From an uncultured Syntrophaceae bacterium (GTDB taxonomy: Bacteria > Desulfobacterota > Syntrophia > Syntrophales > UBA2185): 32,439 nucleotides of DNA. This document shows positions 1 to 8,380 of the stretch, one piece after another. Each line of letters opens with the position of its first letter. Position 1 is the stretch's first letter. The position numbers and the translations under genes are program-made. Below the pieces are notes generated by a model that worked only from the letters and a program-made list of their open reading frames with translations, did not search any database and was not told the DNA's origin. The DNA is taken from assembly GCA_903893135.1 (NCBI GenBank), contig CAITLA010000227.1, forward strand, positions 1-32,439, given 5' to 3'.

Positions 1-581
1 ATTTGACCGGAATTAATCAACTTGACAGGCCGAAGCGTCCACGGCTTGGAATGAGGGCCATAAACATTCGTGGGCCGTATTACCACGACGGGCAGTTTTC
101 TCTCCCGGTGATATGCCCATACGATTTCCTCAGAGGCGATTTTTGTGTCGCAGTAGAGATTGCCGCAAGGCTCATAGGCAGTGTTTTCATCTGCTCCGTC
201 CGGAGGATTGAGTCCGTATACGGCTACACTGCTCATGTGAATGAATTTCTTGGCACCTGCTTGAACGGCAGCCTTAAGGATGTTCTCCGTCCCTTCGACA
301 TTTACTTGATAGAATTTTTTCTTGACGCCTGTCATACGGACCAAAGCGGCGCAGTGAAACACAAGATCGCACCCCTCGATGGCCTTACGTAGAGATTGCG
401 GATCGAGAAGATCCCCCTCAACAATTTTCAGGGGCAACTTCTCCAGACGCTTCGCTTTCCTGGGGTTGCGCACCAGAGCGCGAACACGGACGCCTTCTTC
501 AGTCGCCAATCTTTCCGCCAGCCGACCGCCGATGAAGCCCGAGGCGCCTGTCACCAAAGCAGACAAACCACGAATTTCCAT
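1..581 (-). CDS. NAD-dependent epimerase/dehydratase (extended SDR), 3' end cut by window
   Basis: The reverse strand is open from an ATG at 581 to the window edge, giving 193 residues. The start is preceded by a GGGAGGA ribosome binding site. The N-terminus has a Rossmann nucleotide-binding motif, TGASGFIGGRL at residues 11-21, an acidic turn (EGDLLD) and HCAA at 76-79. The SDR catalytic residues are visible: SS at 117-118 and Tyr143-x3-Lys147 in LYCDTK. RPTNVYGP at 169-176 is typical of nucleotide-sugar epimerases, dihydroflavonol reductases and hopanoid-associated epimerases. This is an oxidoreductase or epimerase of the extended SDR family, but the substrate-binding C-terminal half lies outside the window, so the substrate is unknown. 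It begins 38 bases after polA on the same strand and is probably cotranscribed. Confidence 0.85.
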   Translation of the reverse strand, partial: MEIRGLSALVTGASGFIGGRLAERLATEEGVRVRALVRNPRKAKRLEKLPLKIVEGDLLDPQSLRKAIEGCDLVFHCAALVRMTGVKKKFYQVNVEGTENILKAAVQAGAKKFIHMSSVAVYGLNPPDGADENTAYEPCGNLYCDTKIASEEIVWAYHRERKLPVVVIRPTNVYGPHSKPWTLRPVKLINSGQ

Positions 582-619
582 TACTCCTCCCAAATAATTC
601 TTTTCTTCAATTCCACATC

Positions 620-3304
620 TCACCCATGTGACTCATCCCAGTTCCTTCCCGAAGCGATATCCACCTTGAGAGGCACTTTCAGTTTGATTACCTCTTCCAT
701 CTCTTTCTTGACCAGGGCCATTACTTCTTCCTTCTCATTGGAATGAGCTTCAAAGACCAGTTCATCGTGGACCTGCATGATCATACTTGCCCTGAGGCGC
801 CTCTTCACAATCAGGTTTGAGATATTGATCATGGCCACTTTAATAAGATCGGCCGCCGTTCCCTGAATCGGTGTGTTGATTGCCATGCGCTCGGCGAACT
901 GCCTCACAGGGGCATTGCTGCTGTTTATCTCAGTAAGATAGCGGCGTCGGTTGAGAAGCGTGCTAACGAACCCGTCTTTCCGTGCATTAGCGATGATTGT
1001 ATCGAGAAAGGCTCTCACCTCCCGATACTTGTTGAAATATTCGTCGATATAAGCCTGAGCTGTCTTCTGCGGCACATTAAGTTCCTTGGATAGACCGAAG
1101 GCGCTCATACCGTAGAGGATGCCGAAATTGATAACCTTGGCCTGCCGTCTCATTTCCACCGTCACTATTTCCGGGAAGACGCCGAAGATATTCGCCGCTG
1201 TTGCGGTATGGATATCAGCATCATCCATGAAGGCGTCGATCAAGACTTTGTCATCGGAGAGGTGTGCAAGTATGCGGAGTTCGATCTGAGAGTAATCGGC
1301 GGAGACAATCTCCCAGCCGTCCGGCGCAATGAAGGCCTGCCTGATTCTTTTTCCCTCCGGTGTTCTGATGGGGATATTCTGCAAGTTGGGATTGCTGCTG
1401 GAAAGCCTGCCCGTGGCGGTCACCGTCTGGTTGTAAGATGTGTGGATGCGGCCGGTGTCCTGGTTGATTAGTGATGGCAGGGCATCGATATAGGTCGATC
1501 TCAGCTTCGCCATGGTCCGGTATGACAGGATTTCTGCGGGCAGTTCGTGGCTCCGGGCGAGGTTGGTTAAAACTTCAATGTCCGTCGAATGTCCCTCTTT
1601 CGTTTTCCTCCCTTTAGGGAGACCGAGCTTTTCGAAGAGAACCACCTGGAGCTGTTTCGGCGAACTGATATTGAATTTTTCTCCTGCCAACTGGTAGATC
1701 TTTTCTTCAGTAAGAGACATCAGTTGCTCGATCTCTCTCGACATCGCCGTGAGGAGCTTTGTATCAACGAGGACACCTTTTTTCTCCATGACGGCAAGAA
1801 CGGAAATGAGAGGCATCTCCACCTCATAGTAAAGGTCTTTGAATCCTTCTTCTGCAATTTTCTCATGCAGGGCTGCGGCAAGTACCAAGACGGCATCGGC
1901 CCTCCGGCACGCGTAATCCCTGACCTTCTCAACAGGGATAACGCTGAAAGGAACAGCCTTGGCGCCGCTCCCGATTAAATCCTTTGGATGCGTAATCTGC
2001 CTGCCCAGGTGATCCCTGACTACATCTGCCAGCTCGAAGTTGTGCTTTGACGGATTCAGTATGTAGGGGGCCACCATTGTGTCGCACCCAAGACCTTGCA
2101 GATCCACGCCTCTTCTGGCCAGGATGATCATGGCATTCTTCATGTCGTGACCGTGCTTCTTGATGCCTTGACTGGAAAGGGAGGGTGTCAGGCCTTTCAG
2201 GACATCGCGTGATTTGAGCTGCTGCGGAACACCCATGTATGCGTGGGAAAGCGGGATGTAGAAGGCTTCTGCCGGAGACATGCAGATAGAGATACCGACA
2301 ATATCGGCAAGCATAGGTGCATCCATACTCGCGACAATATCAAAAGCAAATTCTTTCACATTCACGAGCCGTTCAATCAAGGCCGCGAATTCAGCTTCCG
2401 TGAGGAGGAGACCATATTGCCCTTTGATTGATTCATCTTTGATTTTCAGTTCCTGAAGGAGCGATGAGAATTCAAATTCCTTGAACAGGGGCTGCAATAC
2501 CTCATTGTCAGGCCCTGAATAGCGGGCACTTTCAAGGTCAAGATCAAAGTCCGCGTCCGTCTTGATTTTGGCGAGACTGTGGCTCATTCTGGCCTGGTCG
2601 GCGAATGAACGCAAACTTTCGCGGGTCTTCGGGTTTCGCACCTTATCGATGTTTTGAAGAACTCCCTCCACGGATCCGAATTCCTCAATCAGGCGCTGTG
2701 CGGTCTTCGGACCAATGCCGGGAACGCCCGGGATGTTATCCGATTGATCACCCGTGAGGCCAAGAATCTCTATCACTTTCTCAGGGCCGACGCCGAATCG
2801 TTCCTTGACGGCTTCCACGTCGTAGGTCTTGTTCTTCATGGTATCGATCATCATGATATTATCGGAAACAAGTTGCATCATGTCTTTGTCGCCTGAGACG
2901 ATGACCGTCTTGATATTTTTATCCGCGTACTTTCTGGCCAGAGTCCCGATAATGTCGTCCGCCTCCAGTCCCTGTCTTTCCAGGACTGGTATGGAAAAGC
3001 CGTGAAGAATGTCCTTGATGTAAGGTATCTGCAGTATCAGGTCATCGGGCGTGGGCCTTCTCGTGGCCTTGTACGCCTCGAAGGCCTCATGGCGGAAGGT
3101 GGGGCCCTTGACGTCGAAGACAACGGCGATGTACTCCGGCTTCCAGTCCCGCAGCAACTTCAGGAGCATCGTGGTAAAACCATAGATGGCATTGGTGGGG
3201 AAACCTTTGGAATTGGACAATTCTCTGATTGCATAATAGGCGCGATAGACATAATTGCTGCCATCAATTAAGAACAGGGTAGGTTTTTCAGCTTCTTCTG
3301 TCAT
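620..3304 (-). CDS. polA: DNA polymerase I
   Basis: This 894-residue family-A DNA polymerase fills gaps and removes RNA primers in replication and repair. The N-terminal 5'-3' flap nuclease spans about residues 8-290 (LFLIDGSNYVYRAYYA, EADDIIGT, TGDQSDNIPGVPGIGPK). The polymerase domain (about 500-894) has motif A (DYSQIELR), motif B (RRQAKVINFGILYG) and motif C (VHDELVFEA). The middle 3'-5' exonuclease domain (about 300-490) is present but degenerate. The E. coli DTE motif reads D322-I-V324, the D424 position is Asn390 and the D501 position is Arg468, so proofreading is probably absent, as in Taq polymerase. The length is close to the usual 880-930. It follows the heme gene ahbB by about 70 bases that hold a palindromic repeat, so it may be read from the heme operon or from its own promoter. 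Confidence 0.97.
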   Translation of the reverse strand: MTEEAEKPTLFLIDGSNYVYRAYYAIRELSNSKGFPTNAIYGFTTMLLKLLRDWKPEYIAVVFDVKGPTFRHEAFEAYKATRRPTPDDLILQIPYIKDILHGFSIPVLERQGLEADDIIGTLARKYADKNIKTVIVSGDKDMMQLVSDNIMMIDTMKNKTYDVEAVKERFGVGPEKVIEILGLTGDQSDNIPGVPGIGPKTAQRLIEEFGSVEGVLQNIDKVRNPKTRESLRSFADQARMSHSLAKIKTDADFDLDLESARYSGPDNEVLQPLFKEFEFSSLLQELKIKDESIKGQYGLLLTEAEFAALIERLVNVKEFAFDIVASMDAPMLADIVGISICMSPAEAFYIPLSHAYMGVPQQLKSRDVLKGLTPSLSSQGIKKHGHDMKNAMIILARRGVDLQGLGCDTMVAPYILNPSKHNFELADVVRDHLGRQITHPKDLIGSGAKAVPFSVIPVEKVRDYACRRADAVLVLAAALHEKIAEEGFKDLYYEVEMPLISVLAVMEKKGVLVDTKLLTAMSREIEQLMSLTEEKIYQLAGEKFNISSPKQLQVVLFEKLGLPKGRKTKEGHSTDIEVLTNLARSHELPAEILSYRTMAKLRSTYIDALPSLINQDTGRIHTSYNQTVTATGRLSSSNPNLQNIPIRTPEGKRIRQAFIAPDGWEIVSADYSQIELRILAHLSDDKVLIDAFMDDADIHTATAANIFGVFPEIVTVEMRRQAKVINFGILYGMSAFGLSKELNVPQKTAQAYIDEYFNKYREVRAFLDTIIANARKDGFVSTLLNRRRYLTEINSSNAPVRQFAERMAINTPIQGTAADLIKVAMINISNLIVKRRLRASMIMQVHDELVFEAHSNEKEEVMALVKKEMEEVIKLKVPLKVDIASGRNWDESHG

Positions 3305-3328
3305 CGCGTACTTTCATTCATTACTATT

Positions 3329-3365
3329 CCCCACTTTGTAAAAGGGGGGCAGGGGGGATTTAAGC
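3329..3365. repeat. G/C-run palindromic repeat, copy 1
   Basis: The spacer between ahbB and polA contains a CCCC-n-TTTG run, then AAAAGGGGGG, a two-base linker and AGGGGGGATTT. The first half can fold into a short C-run/G-run hairpin. The same layout recurs twice in inverted orientation at 11137-11220, so it is a dispersed intergenic element rather than a gene-specific signal. Similar elements are common in deltaproteobacterial genomes (recalled, not searched). Confidence 0.6.
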
Positions 3366-3373
3366 TCACTCGC

Positions 3374-3820
3374 TCACAATTCAAACGTCGCATCGATCTT
3401 GAAAATCTGTGTGGCAGTCATGCTGATGACATCCGTTACGCCCGTTTTGTCGCGTATTTCGCCAAGGGATTTCTTCAGCGTCTCCTCATCTGAGGCAATG
3501 AAAGTGAACCAGACATTGTATTCATGGCTTCTTCGGTAATTGTGCGTGACGCCGGCATAGGAGTTTACAACCGCGACGAACTTTTTCAATTTTTCTTTGG
3601 GAACCTTGGCGGCGCACAGGGTGCTCGCATAGCCCATCTTTTTGGAATCAAAGACCGCCCCGATCCGGCGGATGATTCCTTCTTCCTTTAAATTCTTGAT
3701 ACGCTTAAGAACCTCATCCTCACTAAGGCGTACCTTATCGGCTACTGCCTTAAAGGGTTCTTCAACTACAGGGAAGTCCTTCTGGATGACATTCAAAATT
3801 TGTTTGTCGATGCTATCCAT
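3374..3820 (-). CDS. ahbB: Siroheme decarboxylase subunit (AhbB-like, Lrp/AsnC fold)
   Basis: This 148-residue protein has an N-terminal Lrp/AsnC-type winged helix (IDKQILNVIQ, LSEDEVLKRIKNLKEEGIIRRIG) followed by a ferredoxin-like domain. GVTHNYRRSHEYNVWFT (about residues 90-106) is the signature of the AhbA/AhbB/NirDLGH family, which decarboxylates siroheme to 12,18-didecarboxysiroheme. STLCAAKVP and the FKID ending are closer to AhbB than to AhbA as I remember these families. AhbA and AhbB normally act as a pair, and no AhbA gene is in the window. The gene shares one base with the upstream ahbD stop/start junction, which supports a heme biosynthesis role over a regulator role. A plain Lrp-type regulator is the alternative but fits the HNYRR signature poorly. 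Confidence 0.88.
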   Translation of the reverse strand: MDSIDKQILNVIQKDFPVVEEPFKAVADKVRLSEDEVLKRIKNLKEEGIIRRIGAVFDSKKMGYASTLCAAKVPKEKLKKFVAVVNSYAGVTHNYRRSHEYNVWFTFIASDEETLKKSLGEIRDKTGVTDVISMTATQIFKIDATFEL

Positions 3821-4914
3821 TATCTTTTCGGTTCATAGATACAGAATGGTTCGGGGGCTAAGTAATCTCCTGTAATCTCATAGGCCCGCGCGCGGCAGCC
3901 GCCGCAGACTTTGATGAATTCACAATGGCCGCATTTGCCTTTGTATTTGTTCAAATCACGGAGGTCTCCAAATATCGGGGAGCTGTTCCAGATGTCCTCG
4001 AATCCCTTTTCTCTGATCCGGCCGCAATCGACCTCCAGATAGCCGCAGGGCTGCACCTGTCCTGTATGAGAGATGAAGCAGAAGGAGCTTCCACCCAGAC
4101 AACCGCGCGTCAATGTATGCAAAGGATTTCCTGACCTCTGACCCCTCATTCCTGATCCCTCATCCCTGACCCCTTTCCCCTGTCGTCTCTGCTTCAGGAT
4201 GCGGTAATAATGGGGCGCGCATGTAGCCTTTAGTTGTATCGGGCAATTGAGGCTTGCCTCGTAGAACCAGTTGAGTGTTTTTTCGTAATCTGCGGGAGAT
4301 ATGGCCTGCTCAGCCATCTCTTTTCCGCGGCCGGTGGGAACGAGGAGAAAGATATGGTGTGCGGCAGCGCCTAATCTGATGGCCAGACCCATGATACCGG
4401 GGAGTTGATCTAGATTGGCTTTAGTTATAGTCGTGTTGATCTGGAATTCCATGCCGGCTTTTTTCATTGCTTCAATTCCGGCCAGCGCTCCGTTAAAGGC
4501 GCCAGCCACCGTACGAAAGGCATCGTGACTTTCTGCATTCATGCCGTCGATGCTGACGCTGACGCGCTTAATGCCCGCTCTGAGCATGTTTCCGGAAATC
4601 TGTTCTGTGACCAAGGTTCCGTTGGTAGCGAGAACCATACGGAGTCCTTTCTTGTCTCCGTAGGCGGCAATGTCAAATATGTCGGGACGGAGGAGCGGTT
4701 CCCCGCCGGTCAGGATGATCACGGGTTTGCTTACGGCTGCAATCGCGTCCAGGAGACGCAATCCCTCGGCTGTCGTGAGTTCACCGGCATAAGGGCCGTA
4801 TTTGGCCGATGCCCGGCAGTGGACGCAGGCGAGGTTACAACTCCTGGTCACTTCCCAGGCAACCATGCGCAACTCATGGGGGAGCAGGGGGAGACGGTTG
4901 GTCTTACTTGCCAT
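3820..4914 (-). CDS. ahbD: Heme b synthase (Fe-coproporphyrin III decarboxylase), radical SAM
   Basis: This 364-residue radical SAM/SPASM enzyme carries out the last step of siroheme-dependent heme synthesis, the oxidative decarboxylation of two propionates of Fe-coproporphyrin III to vinyl groups. The 4Fe-4S/SAM motif is Cys26-x3-Cys30-x2-Cys33 (CNLACVHC), followed by [12 protein letters not shown]-terminal SPASM-type cluster region contains [19 protein letters not shown] and a final Cys near the end. [28 protein letters not shown] and TRGCLGG match what I recall of AhbD rather than AhbC or NirJ. The start overlaps the end of hemB by 11 bases, and the stop overlaps ahbB by one. A loop near residues 247-262 is made of a tandem DNA repeat and looks like a recent in-frame expansion. 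Confidence 0.92.
   Translation of the reverse strand: MASKTNRLPLLPHELRMVAWEVTRSCNLACVHCRASAKYGPYAGELTTAEGLRLLDAIAAVSKPVIILTGGEPLLRPDIFDIAAYGDKKGLRMVLATNGTLVTEQISGNMLRAGIKRVSVSIDGMNAESHDAFRTVAGAFNGALAGIEAMKKAGMEFQINTTITKANLDQLPGIMGLAIRLGAAAHHIFLLVPTGRGKEMAEQAISPADYEKTLNWFYEASLNCPIQLKATCAPHYYRILKQRRQGKGVRDEGSGMRGQRSGNPLHTLTRGCLGGSSFCFISHTGQVQPCGYLEVDCGRIREKGFEDIWNSSPIFGDLRDLNKYKGKCGHCEFIKVCGGCRARAYEITGDYLAPEPFCIYEPKR
4132..4173. repeat. Three 14-base tandem units inside ahbD
   Basis: On the plus strand the units TGACCTCTGACCCC, TCATTCCTGATCCC and TCATCCCTGACCCC lie end to end at 4132-4145, 4146-4159 and 4160-4173, with more degenerate repeat-like sequence after them. Three 14-base units total 42 bases, so the reading frame of ahbD is kept. 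They encode a Gly/Arg/Ser-rich loop between the [11 protein letters not shown] and TRGCLGG motifs, a region that is variable among AhbD proteins. Confidence 0.75.
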
Positions 4915-5884
4915 TTCTTAAAATCTTTGCTGCCTCCGTGGCAAAATAGGTGATGATGATATCCGCGCCGGCCCTCTTGATGGAGGTGAGCGCTTCCATC
5001 ATCGCCTTCTCTCCGTCCATCCAGCCAAGTTTGGCCGCTGCCTTGATCATGGAGAACTCGCCGCTCACATTGTAGGCCGCAATGGGCAGGTCGAACTCCT
5101 CCCGTGCGCGGCGGATGATATCGAGGTAGGGCAGGGCGGGTTTGACCATAATTATATCGGCTCCTTCTTCAACATCGAGGCTTATCTCGCGGATAGCCTC
5201 ATCTCCGTTGGCCGGATCCATCTGGTAGGCCTTGCGGTCACCGAATTGTGGGGCGCTTTCAGCGGCCTCACGGAAAGGGCCGTAGAAGCAGGAGGCATAT
5301 TTGGCGGAGTAGGCCATGATCGGCAAGTTCTCGAAACCGGCTTCATCCAGGGCTTCCCGGATGGCGCCGACCTGGCCGTCCATCATGGCAGACGGGGCAA
5401 CCATGTCCGCACCTGACTTTGCGTGAGACACGGCAGTTTCCGCTATGACTTCGAGCGACGCGTCGTTGTCCACTTCGCCCTTCTCGACCATCCCGCAGTG
5501 ACCATGGCTCGTGTATTCGCAGAGGCACACATCGGTAATGACGATAACGTCGGGAACTTTGTCTTTGATTCTTCTGACTGCCTGCTGAACAATGCCGTCT
5601 TTCATGAAGGCCCCGGATGCCACCTCGTCCTTTTTCTCCGGGATGCCGAAGAGGAGGACGGCAGGGATACCCAGGTCTTTCGCCTTCTGCACTTCTATTA
5701 CCAAATGGTCAACGGACATCTGAAAATTTCCGGGCATAGAACTGATCGGTTTTTTCACATCCTTTCCGAAGGTCGCAAAAAGAGGATAAACGAAATTATC
5801 GACGGATAGCTTCGTCTCCCGTATCATCCTCCGGAAATTCTCGTTTTTTCTCAACCGCCGCGGTCGGTAAGCAGGAAAATACAT
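4904..5884 (-). CDS. hemB: Delta-aminolevulinic acid dehydratase (porphobilinogen synthase)
   Basis: This 326-residue enzyme condenses two 5-aminolevulinate molecules into porphobilinogen. The Schiff-base lysines are Lys195 (MAYSAKYAS) and Lys248 (IMVKPALPY). The cysteine cluster [14 protein letters not shown] (Cys120, Cys122, Cys130) indicates a zinc-dependent active site. [16 protein letters not shown] near the N-terminus and [16 protein letters not shown] near residue 275 are family signatures. The length matches the usual 320-340. The ATG at 5884 has an AGGAGGG site about 12 bases upstream, rather distant. It lies 29 bases after cobA-hemD and overlaps ahbD by 11 bases, so translation of the two is probably coupled. 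Confidence 0.97.
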   Translation of the reverse strand: MYFPAYRPRRLRKNENFRRMIRETKLSVDNFVYPLFATFGKDVKKPISSMPGNFQMSVDHLVIEVQKAKDLGIPAVLLFGIPEKKDEVASGAFMKDGIVQQAVRRIKDKVPDVIVITDVCLCEYTSHGHCGMVEKGEVDNDASLEVIAETAVSHAKSGADMVAPSAMMDGQVGAIREALDEAGFENLPIMAYSAKYASCFYGPFREAAESAPQFGDRKAYQMDPANGDEAIREISLDVEEGADIIMVKPALPYLDIIRRAREEFDLPIAAYNVSGEFSMIKAAAKLGWMDGEKAMMEALTSIKRAGADIIITYFATEAAKILRNGK

Positions 5885-5913
5885 GATTTATTCCAACCCT
5901 CCTTTTATTGCGT

Positions 5914-7434
5914 TCATACTTTTTTGCTGAAATATTTCGTCAGTGTTTCGACCAGGCCCGGTATGGTATATCGTTCCTGGATTATGTCCACGGGAAGGCC
6001 GGCCTTCTTGACGGCTGCGGCTGTGACCGGTCCGATACAGGCGATCTTGACTCCCTTCGGTGTCACATAATCACGTCCCATTATTTCCATGAAATTCTCA
6101 ACCGTCGAAGGGCTGGTAAATGTGATGACGTCCACCTTCCCCTCGTTCATCAATGATGCAAGCTCCGCTTTATCTTTTCCCGAATTTACTGTTCGATATG
6201 CTGTTACCACATCGACCTTTGTCCCAAGTTTCGCAAGTCCTTCAGGAATGACATCGCGAGCCGTTTCGGCTCTGGGGAGCAGTATCCTGCTTCTCCTCAA
6301 ATTGATCTTCTCAAACGCCTTGACCACCCCCTCGGAAATGAACTCGTCAGGCACAAGATCAACCCGGATGCCTAAATGTTCAAGCTGGGCCGCTGTAGCC
6401 GGCCCGATGGTGCAAATCCGGAGTCTTTTGAGATCCCGGATATCTCGTCCGAGTTCTTTCAGACGCCTCAAAAAGAAGACCACGCCGTTGGCGCTGGTGA
6501 AGATGATCCACTGATATGCCGAGAGTTCAGCGATGGCCTGGTCGAGACCATCGTAACTGACAGGAGGGACAATTTTGATTGTCGGGAAATTTATCACCCG
6601 TGCGCCCTCTGCATGGAGAAGGCTTGTGAATTCTTCGGACTGAGCCTCGGGTCTCGTGATGACGATGCCTTTGCCGAAGAGCGGCTTTGTCTCATACCAG
6701 TTCAGCACGCTCCGAAGATCGACGACGCTCCCCACCACCAAAATAGCCGGAGGAGAAAATTGTTTTTCCTCCGCTTTCCCGGCAATGTCGCTGATGGTTC
6801 CTGTCAGGGTCTCCTGATTTTCCGTCGTCCCCCATCGGATAAGGGCGGTGGGGGTATCCGCGTGCTTGCCATGAACCATCAGATTGGCCGTAATCCGGCC
6901 GAGATTCTTGACACCCATGAGAAATACAATAGTGCCGATTCCCGCCAGACACTTCCAATCGATATCGCTTTCTTCTTTTGTCGCGTCCTCATGGCCTGTC
7001 ACAAAGGCGACTGTGGACGTATGGCCGCGATGCGTGAGCGGGATGCCCGCATACGCCGGGACCGCAGCGGCGGACGTTACACCCGGAACTACCTCAAAGG
7101 GGATGCCGGACTGCGCCAGGATTTCCGCCTCTTCCCCGCCGCGCCCAAAGATGAACGGGTCTCCGCCCTTGACTCTCGCGACAATATTTCCCTGCCTCGC
7201 CTCTTCAAGGAGGAGTCGATTTATTTCATCCTGCGGAAGGGTATGCTCTCCCCCTTTTTTCCCCGCGTAGATCAGGCGCGCAGACTCCTTCGCCTGATGA
7301 ACGATCTCCTCGCTCACAAGGTAGTCGTAGATGATGACATCAGCTTCCTTGAGGCATCTCAAGCCCTTTATCGTAAACAGTCCGGGGTCTCCCGGACCGG
7401 CCCCGATGATATAAACTTTACCCTTGTTCGCCAC
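5914..7434 (-). CDS. cobA-hemD: Fused uroporphyrinogen-III C-methyltransferase / uroporphyrinogen-III synthase
   Basis: This two-domain protein has about 506 residues. The N-terminal half (about 1-245) is the SAM-dependent methyltransferase making precorrin-2 (IGAGPGDPGLFTIKG, YAGKKGGEH, VARVKGGDPFIFGRGGEE, PGVTSAAAVPAYAGIPLTHR). The C-terminal half (about 255-500) is HemD, which cyclises hydroxymethylbilane to uroporphyrinogen III (VITRPEAQSEEF, IIFTSANGVVFF, ITFTSPSTVENF). I chose the GTG at 7434 because an AGGGG site lies just upstream and the Rossmann motif follows directly. An in-frame ATG at 7482 adds 16 residues that look unlike the family and has no ribosome binding site. The start lies inside the end of hemC (17-base overlap). 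The fusion couples ring closure to methylation and so directs flux to siroheme and on to Ahb-route heme. Confidence 0.95.
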   Translation of the reverse strand: MANKGKVYIIGAGPGDPGLFTIKGLRCLKEADVIIYDYLVSEEIVHQAKESARLIYAGKKGGEHTLPQDEINRLLLEEARQGNIVARVKGGDPFIFGRGGEEAEILAQSGIPFEVVPGVTSAAAVPAYAGIPLTHRGHTSTVAFVTGHEDATKEESDIDWKCLAGIGTIVFLMGVKNLGRITANLMVHGKHADTPTALIRWGTTENQETLTGTISDIAGKAEEKQFSPPAILVVGSVVDLRSVLNWYETKPLFGKGIVITRPEAQSEEFTSLLHAEGARVINFPTIKIVPPVSYDGLDQAIAELSAYQWIIFTSANGVVFFLRRLKELGRDIRDLKRLRICTIGPATAAQLEHLGIRVDLVPDEFISEGVVKAFEKINLRRSRILLPRAETARDVIPEGLAKLGTKVDVVTAYRTVNSGKDKAELASLMNEGKVDVITFTSPSTVENFMEIMGRDYVTPKGVKIACIGPVTAAAVKKAGLPVDIIQERYTIPGLVETLTKYFSKKV

Positions 7435-8368
7435 AGAAAAGCCCCTTTCTGTAAACATCATCAAGTATCGCCTGTCCGCCATTCGACAGGATTCTTTCCG
7501 CGAGTGATGTCCCCAAAACCTCGGCGTCTTCGCTCACGCCTCTTACTTCATCTCTTATCATCTCTCTGCCGTCAAGACTTCCCAGCAGTCCCGTAACGGT
7601 CAGGTCGTTGCTTTCCTTAACCCCGTAGGCAGCCACGGGCAATTGACATCCCCCGCCCAGTCTCTTCAGAAATGCCCGCTCGGCGCTCACCTCTACCCAT
7701 GTACGGGCATGATTGATAAATGAGACGGCGCGGCGGACGGCTTCATCGTTGGTTCTCAATTCTATACCGAGCGCGCCTTGGCCTACGGCGGGAAGCATTA
7801 TTTCCACCGGTATGACCTGGGTGATGCGGTCCGCCCATCCCATCCGCTTCAGCCCCGCTGCCGCCACAATGATGCCGTCGAGGCCGTCCGTTTGAATCTT
7901 TCTTATGCGTGTGTCGAGGTTGCCGCGCAGAGGAACGAGTTCGATCTCTGGAAAAAGGTGAAGGAGCTGGAAGCCCCTCCTCAGGGAACCCGTGCCGATG
8001 CGGGCGCCGACCGGCATATCCTCGAGCCTTCTTTGGTCTTTCGAGATCAGCACGTCTCGCGGGTCTTCCCTTTCCGACATTACGCCGATCTCCAGACCAT
8101 CCGGGAGATCCATGGGCACGTCCTTCATGCGATGGACGGCGATATCAATTTCATCCAGAAGGAGGGCATCCTCGATCTCTTTCACAAAGAGTCCCTTTCC
8201 ACCCACTTTCGCCAGAGGCACGTCCTGCAGGATATCTCCCTTTGTCTTGATCACTACAGTTTCGACGGCCACCGCGGGTGTCTCTCTCCTCAACCTCTCT
8301 GCAACCCAATTGGTCTGCGTCAGTGCGAGAAGGCTTCCCCGTGTTCCGATTCTCAGTATGCTTCTAAT
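7418..8368 (-). CDS. hemC: Porphobilinogen deaminase (hydroxymethylbilane synthase), probable AUU start
   Basis: This enzyme polymerises four porphobilinogens into hydroxymethylbilane. The dipyrromethane cofactor cysteine is Cys241 in LGGGCQLPVAAYG. Other motifs are GGKGLFVKEIEDALL, AVHRMKDVP, IGTGSLRR, LRGNLDTRIRK and LPAVGQGALG. The conserved N-terminal strand IGTRGSLLALTQTNWV is encoded upstream of the first ATG/GTG/TTG-type codon (the TTG at 8293), so the gene must start further up. Between the in-frame stop at 8381-8383 (the hemA stop) and that strand, the only candidates are ATT (8368), ATA (8359) and CTG (8356). A GGAGA site lies 7 bases before the ATT, giving a product beginning MRSILRIGTRGS, 316 residues long and normal for HemC. 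A sequencing error changing ATG to ATT is the main alternative. Confidence 0.93.
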   Translation of the reverse strand: MRSILRIGTRGSLLALTQTNWVAERLRRETPAVAVETVVIKTKGDILQDVPLAKVGGKGLFVKEIEDALLLDEIDIAVHRMKDVPMDLPDGLEIGVMSEREDPRDVLISKDQRRLEDMPVGARIGTGSLRRGFQLLHLFPEIELVPLRGNLDTRIRKIQTDGLDGIIVAAAGLKRMGWADRITQVIPVEIMLPAVGQGALGIELRTNDEAVRRAVSFINHARTWVEVSAERAFLKRLGGGCQLPVAAYGVKESNDLTVTGLLGSLDGREMIRDEVRGVSEDAEVLGTSLAERILSNGGQAILDDVYRKGLFCGEQG

Positions 8369-8380
8369 GTGCCTGTCTCC
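8366..8380 (-). promoter_or_regulatory. Ribosome binding site and non-canonical start of hemC
   Basis: On the minus strand GGAGA occupies 8380-8376, directly after the hemA stop codon. Seven bases later comes ATT (8368-8366), in frame with hemC. No ATG, GTG or TTG occurs in this frame between the hemA stop and the conserved first beta strand of HemC. The spacing favours ATT over the CTG (8356) or ATA (8359) codons. Confidence 0.6.

Noticed and set aside
1-746. Plus-strand frames over the epimerase and polA 3' end
   Set aside because: The minus-strand epimerase (Rossmann motif and YxxxK) and the DNA polymerase I C-terminus explain this region.
6376-7596. A 406-codon plus-strand open frame antisense to cobA-hemD
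   Set aside because: The minus strand encodes the well-conserved CobA-HemD fusion and hemC here. The plus frame has no family motifs and no ribosome binding site.
8293-8295. TTG at 8293 as the hemC start
   Set aside because: It would delete the conserved first 25 residues including IGTRGSLLAL, which are encoded in frame upstream.
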